The notes beneath the pieces are model-generated. The model saw only the letters and a list, made by a program, of their open reading frames with translations. It was not told the DNA's origin and did not search any database. DNA of 64,000 nucleotides, taken from Toxonevra muliebris (Eukaryota; Arthropoda; Insecta; Diptera; Pallopteridae). The DNA lies in assembly GCA_963691655.1 (NCBI GenBank), contig OY829326.1, positions 92,621,235-92,685,234 on the forward strand. Reading direction: 5' to 3'. Position numbers and translations under genes: made by a program. Below, one piece after another: positions 62,201 to 64,000 of the stretch (the stretch's first letter is position 1; every line of letters starts with the position of its first letter).

Positions 62201-63784
62201 TTAAGATATACTAGTACGGGTAGAATGGATTGGGTTGGATTGTTAATATTATATTTCTCTAAAATCACATATGTAAATACATTAAGGTGGTAGGAGATGC
62301 ATGGGCGAAAAAAAGTTCATGTTTCATTTTCATTTTAGTTTTGAAAAATAAAGGCCTGTTAGAAAGGTCCCAATGAGATCTATATTTTGTCGGAAAACTT
62401 GAAATTTTTTCAGACCAGTTTTTTTCCGCGCATCTAAATTTACATATACGAAATGCATACATATATATGGATATTACACGTACGTATATATATATACCGA
62501 CATACACTAAACAATTTAATAAACAAATAAAAAATTTCGCGTGCTGCGACAGATTTTTATTGTTGTCAATTAATTTGAATTTAATGGCATAATGGACAAT
62601 GGGGCCTTGACAACCAGCAAACTAAAAGCTTAGATTTGTATATACCCTATGGTGCAAAATTGAGTCAGTGTTTTAAAGCAAACAATCTTTACATGATATA
62701 ATATAATCAATTAAAGCTAACAAATAAGATGATGATATATTCGGTTAATGGCGGAATTACTTAGTTTTACAGCTTCATATCTTAAAGGAAATAATTTAAT
62801 TATTTTCTTGTCAATTTCATCATTACACTTTCTATAACACCACTTCCGAAAATTGTAATTTTATTCCAGAATAATTCAAATTAATTTTAGAATATTCCAT
62901 TTTCATTTCGGAATTCGAATGTGAAGAATACAGCAGTATCTTATCATCGCTTAAGGAATTTAATTCCTCCTCAATTCCGCTTCCTTTAATCTGTAGTGTC
63001 AATTATGGGATTTATTAATTAACATTTTTAATTCCTTAGTTATGGAATTCGAAAAATATTCAATTCTATAACGCAATTGTAATGTGAAATCTAAAATATG
63101 CAATGCCTCAAAAATTGAAAACTGAGAAATTTCTCTTCCCTTCAATTGCTAGGAATAAAATTTCGCAAATAAATTGAATTCCATTATAAGGAAGTGTAAT
63201 TGGTAATAGGTGGTCGCCGTAGCCTAGTAGTTAGTGTGTTGGACTGCTACGCAGAGGTGCCCGGGTTCATATCTCGACAAGTGTAGAAAAAATCAGATGA
63301 GCTACAGTTGAATCCCGATTATCCGGACATTCGATTATACGGACACATTAACCTCTACTGCTTAACGATGCCTTTAGGCACATTTTCTTAATTCATAAAA
63401 TTTTGAATTTGTAACGTAAAAAGGCAAAGCAGCCTATTATTGGTTGCATTGAAAAGATGTGATTCGTAACGTCAAAGGTCAATAACAAGTTATTTCCAGC
63501 CAATAATCTAAATGCATTTTTTATAAAGTATCTTATTGTCCAAATGATGTGTTCTTCTGTGATTCGAATATGAAATCGATTATCCCGATTTTCCATTATC
63601 CGGAATATATAATTGATCCGGATAATCAGGACCCTACTGTAGTAGTAGTAGTAGTTTATTTTATTTTTTTCAAATTCAGCTTACAAAGATATATGCATAT
63701 ATAATAAATATATAGTGAAATAAAATAAACTTACGATAGTGGCCATGGCATTATGCCGTCAGCCATACTATATGTATGCTGCAT
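44064..63784 (-). CDS. slgA: Proline dehydrogenase, mitochondrial (sluggish-A), short isoform complete
   Basis: Proline dehydrogenase oxidises L-proline to pyrroline-5-carboxylate with FAD, feeding electrons to the respiratory chain at the mitochondrial inner membrane. The exons are 63784-63735, 62047-61961, 61888-61707, 54169-54105, 54034-53856, 50644-50470, 48156-47995, 47927-47736, 47657-47480 and 44269-44064. They join to 1476 nt (491 aa) with matching phases and no stop. Recognisable blocks in order are [145 protein letters not shown] and [13 protein letters not shown], with the paired arginines of the proline site in the last. It lacks a mitochondrial presequence; the longer form would need 5' exons beyond 64 kb. 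Introns hold SINEs and MITEs. Family and orthology are very secure; the first exon is less so. Confidence 0.95.
45337..45356. repeat. Perfect 20-bp palindrome in the last slgA intron
   Basis: ATGTTGCCTATAGGCAACAT is fully self-complementary. No flanking element ends recognised. Confidence 0.85.
46080..46420 (+). pseudogene. Possible retroelement pol scrap in the last slgA intron
   Basis: Near 46310 the plus strand reads [20 protein letters not shown] followed by [10 protein letters not shown]. This vaguely resembles the region after the integrase core of Bel/Pao-type elements ('W..EYL..L'). Stops and frame changes surround it. The identification is weak. Confidence 0.25.
47480..47657 (-). 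CDS. slgA: slgA exon: MVASHNEDT and FGQLLGM blocks
   Basis: Acceptor TGTACAG|ATT, donor TTAG|GTAAAT (phase 1). Encodes [20 protein letters not shown] and [19 protein letters not shown]. Confidence 0.95.
47736..47927 (-). CDS. slgA: slgA exon: AKLVRGAYM block
   Basis: Acceptor TTTCAG|GTT, donor AAA|GTTTGT (phase 0). Encodes [20 protein letters not shown] and [10 protein letters not shown]. Lys and Arg of AKLVRGAY are active-site residues in the family. Confidence 0.95.
47995..48156 (-). CDS. slgA: slgA exon: barrel core, [10 protein letters not shown]
   Basis: Acceptor TTTACAG|ACT, donor GAG|GTATAG (phase 0). Encodes [20 protein letters not shown] and [17 protein letters not shown]. Confidence 0.95.
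48663..48905 (+). repeat. tRNA-derived SINE (copy A), in an slgA intron
   Basis: Box A-like GTGCCCTAGTGGTTAGTGTG and box B-like GGGTTCGATGC, then a body with 'ccgtttgaattaggcataaa' and 'ctgcaggtcctcc', then a tail containing 'atgattggatgtaaaaagct'. The body and tail words recur in the other copies. It is plus-sense, antisense to slgA. Confidence 0.8.
49129..50149. mobile_element. TIR element of about 1.0 kb with internal copies of its end motif
   Basis: The ends AGGGGAAAGGCTTGCAGGTT and complement AGGGGAAAGGTATGCAGGTT match 23 of 25 through GAGAC. The inner part of this motif (GCAGGTTGAGA) recurs at about 49314 and, inverted twice, at 49760-49797. Minus-strand frames inside encode [20 protein letters not shown] and, near 49440-49500, [16 protein letters not shown] before a stop. 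These look like remains of the element's own Cys/His-rich protein. Superfamily unknown; no clear target duplication. It sits in the slgA intron between exons 50470 and 48156. Confidence 0.75.
50470..50644 (-). CDS. slgA: slgA exon: [10 protein letters not shown] block
   Basis: Acceptor TTTTCAG|T, donor AGG|GTAAAT (phase 0). Encodes [20 protein letters not shown] through [10 protein letters not shown]. Confidence 0.95.
51135..51290 (-). other. Unexplained open stretch with exon-like composition in an slgA intron
   Basis: After TTTCACAG on the minus strand a frame reads [20 protein letters not shown] and then [20 protein letters not shown] before TAA. Codon use is unlike the AT-rich surroundings. 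The frame does not continue the slgA frame from the previous exon, so it is not a simple alternative slgA exon. I do not recognise it. Confidence 0.25.
52755..52892 (+). repeat. SINE copy B (box B lost)
   Basis: Box A-like GATAGTCTAGTGGATAGTGC is followed directly by body sequence including 'cattcggaatcggcgttaaa' and 'ctgtaggtcctacc'; the expected box B is missing. It abuts copy C. Confidence 0.75.
52893..52985 (+). repeat. SINE head (copy C), tRNA-Lys-like
   Basis: Box A GCGGTCTAGTGGCAGAGTGC, a perfect anticodon stem CCAGA/TCTGG with loop CTCTTGC (anticodon CTT, Lys), and a perfect T arm CCGAG-TTCGATT-CTCGG. The acceptor arms do not pair (GCCACTG against CTTGGGT), so it is a tRNA-derived SINE or tRNA pseudogene. 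A CTTT microsatellite follows (52987-53020). Confidence 0.75.
53856..54034 (-). CDS. slgA: slgA exon: helical insert
   Basis: Acceptor TTTTCAG|TTG, donor AGG|GTATGT (phase 2). Encodes [20 protein letters not shown] and an EF-hand-like helical segment ending NVTSDKEG. Confidence 0.95.
54105..54169 (-). CDS. slgA: slgA exon: [11 protein letters not shown] block
   Basis: Acceptor AATTTAG|GT, donor TTG|GTAAAG (phase 0). Encodes [20 protein letters not shown]. Confidence 0.95.
54609..54647 (-). CDS. slgA: Candidate 39-nt cassette exon of slgA
   Basis: Between the exons at 61707-61888 and 54105-54169, the minus strand has AACAAAG|CTGATGAC...GCGGTGG|GTAAGC. It would add [13 protein letters not shown] after EAVS, starting and ending in phase 1, exactly compatible with both neighbours. 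The donor is strong; the acceptor is weak, with a TACTAAC-like branch motif very close to the AG. Local GC is much higher than in the intron. Confidence 0.5.
56330..56600 (+). pseudogene. Degraded LINE RNase H fragment in an slgA intron
   Basis: The plus strand reads a damaged [19 protein letters not shown], then, in another frame, [20 protein letters not shown] and RGSAAME. These correspond to the SDSQAAL and WVPGHSGVxGNExAD motifs of non-LTR RNase H. Key His and Glu residues are altered and stops intervene. It is older than the copy at 34200-35010. Confidence 0.65.
56665..56870 (+). repeat. tRNA-derived SINE (copy D), in an slgA intron
   Basis: Box A CGATAGTCTATTGGGTAGTG, box B GCGGGTTCGATTCCCGTC, then the body with 'ccgtttgaatccggtgttga' and 'actgtaggtc'. 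This is the best-preserved head plus body in the window. Confidence 0.85.
57645..58121. mobile_element. TTAA-flanked MITE, copy 2 (piggyBac-like ends)
   Basis: TTAA-CCCTTAAACGCCC (TTAA 57645-57648) to GTATTTAAGGG-TTAA (TTAA 58118-58121). Same family as 3602-4066 but less decayed. A GC-rich segment near the right end (about 58050-58100, 'atggcggcacaggcagccgc') has no counterpart in copy 1. Non-coding. Confidence 0.85.
58184..58490. mobile_element. MITE with 20-bp TIRs, 307 bp
   Basis: CATGGCCGTCAGTTAATCTC at 58184-58203 is inverted as GAGATTAACTGTCGGCCATG at 58471-58490, 19 of 20. The interior is A/T homopolymer-rich. No target duplication recognised. It starts 62 bp after the TTAA MITE. Confidence 0.8.
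59821..60485. mobile_element. TTAA-flanked MITE with long conserved TIRs, 665 bp
   Basis: TTAA (59821-59824) + GGGGGTATTCTACCCGAGAT at the left and the exact complement ending at TTAA (60482-60485); identity continues through the next two bases. The interior has the '...cgggacggtggacacgaaac...' block shared with 35835-36533. Non-coding. The perfect ends suggest recent movement. Confidence 0.88.
61047..61612. mobile_element. TA-flanked MITE with GGGGAAGATGAGGTGAAC ends
   Basis: TA (61045-61046) + GGGGAAGATGAGGTGAACCC at the left and complement AGGGAACATGAAGTGAAACC at the right, followed by TA (61613-61614). Identity is about 22 of 26 through CGACAC. Tc1/mariner-type target. It lies only 94 bp from the slgA exon at 61707. 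Confidence 0.78.
61707..61888 (-). CDS. slgA: slgA exon: start of catalytic barrel
   Basis: Acceptor TATAAAG|A, donor TCAG|GTATGT (phase 1). Encodes a Ser-rich linker, [19 protein letters not shown] and [13 protein letters not shown]...CLEAVSG. Confidence 0.95.
61961..62047 (-). CDS. slgA: slgA exon: N-terminal region
   Basis: Acceptor TTTATAG|A, donor GGA|GTAAGT. Encodes [20 protein letters not shown] and the charged EEAEKREVE end. Phase 2 at both ends. Confidence 0.93.
63211..63295 (+). repeat. SINE head (copy E)
   Basis: Box A-like GTAGCCTAGTAGTTAGTGTG and box B-like CCGGGTTCATATCTCG, close to copy A. The body is missing; a Tigger-like MITE follows after 10 bp. Confidence 0.7.
63305..63639. 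mobile_element. pogo/Tigger-like MITE, 335 bp
   Basis: TA flanks (63303-63304, 63640-63641). The ends CAGTTGAATCCCGATTATCC and complement CAGTAGGGTCCTGATTATCC are followed by GGA. CAGT...ACTG ends with GATTATCCGGA-type TIRs and a TA target match the pogo/Tigger group. Further inverted 'ttatccgga' words occur inside. An AGT microsatellite follows (63640-63655). Confidence 0.88.
63735..63784 (-). CDS. slgA: slgA alternative first coding exon
   Basis: ATG at 63784 gives [16 protein letters not shown], ending TC|GTAAGT. The next exon starts with A-TTA, so the junction codon is TCA and the frame continues into LRSFGVKP. Upstream on the minus strand lie TATATATA (about 63857-63866) and, just before ATG, ACAGTAG, which could be an acceptor. 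It is therefore either a promoter-proximal first exon or the first coding part of a later exon. Confidence 0.7.
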
Positions 63785-64000
63785 CTACTGTATATCTATA
63801 TCTAAAACTTATGTTAGCTAAGCTCCCAATATCGTAAGCATTCTTAATTGAAAAAAATATATATAGAAGGAGACTTCTCGAGACTAGTAAGTTGAGCCAC
63901 CATAACAATTTGTTAACACTTTTTTGAGTCAGTTACGGTAACCTGCCTAACTCACCATTGAAATGATTCAATTTTGCACCATAGTGTAGTACATATATAT

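Noticed and set aside
63393..63596. 67-codon minus-strand open frame
   Set aside because: Lies entirely inside the Tigger-like MITE and has no transposase motif.
1..64000. CRISPR array, bacterial operon or phage-like module
   Set aside because: No spaced identical repeats, ribosome-binding sites or gene clusters; introns and insect-type elements show eukaryotic nuclear DNA.

Overview
The window looks like AT-rich nuclear DNA from a higher fly (Schizophora). The main evidence is a spliced proline dehydrogenase gene whose protein closely resembles Drosophila sluggish-A. Introns are GT-AG, from 76 bp to more than 7 kb. There is a fly-type Inr/MTE/DPE core promoter and a dense load of Tc1/mariner, hAT-like, TTAA-flanked and tRNA-derived SINE elements. 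The SINE body (a 'gaatcggcgttaaactgtaggtcc'-like block) recalls acalyptrate, perhaps tephritid, genomes; that placement is only an impression. Nothing prokaryotic is present.

Three genic units can be supported, all on the minus strand. (1) About 44.06-63.78 kb: slgA, ten joined coding exons in one continuous reading frame (491 aa), starting at a short alternative first exon; exons for the longer mitochondrial form would lie beyond 64 kb. (2) 27.56-37.83 kb: a complete 12-exon gene (761 aa) for an NRF-6-like membrane acyltransferase (nose resistant to fluoxetine family). (3) 13.54-14.87 kb: the first coding exon of a second NRF-6-like gene, with a strong core promoter upstream; its other exons are not visible in the window. 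slgA, the complete NRF-like gene and the orphan exon therefore run head to tail in one direction. A possible short plus-strand exon at 19.77 kb is interrupted by a mariner element.

The rest is mostly transposon debris. 0-13 kb: Tc1/mariner-type transposase relics, a degraded non-LTR reverse transcriptase, an internally deleted mariner and two TTAA MITEs. 16-25 kb: two hAT-like MITEs, a TTAA MITE, a mariner with a nested 494-bp insertion, and a CACTA-like long-TIR element. 28-37 kb: introns of the NRF-like gene loaded with foldback elements and a short Tc1/mariner element with an intact partial ORF. 38-42 kb: foldback elements and a mariner fragment between the two genes. 45-64 kb: slgA introns with SINEs, RNase H debris, TTAA MITEs and a pogo/Tigger-like MITE.

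The two kinds of gene have no obvious joint pathway: slgA is mitochondrial proline catabolism, and the NRF-like proteins are multi-pass membrane acyltransferases. Exon boundaries were read by eye from splice signals and phase. I found no evidence of a new multi-gene system. The points most worth checking are a phase-preserving 39-nt exon candidate in slgA, the orphan NRF exon with its promoter, and the exon-like sequence split by mariner.
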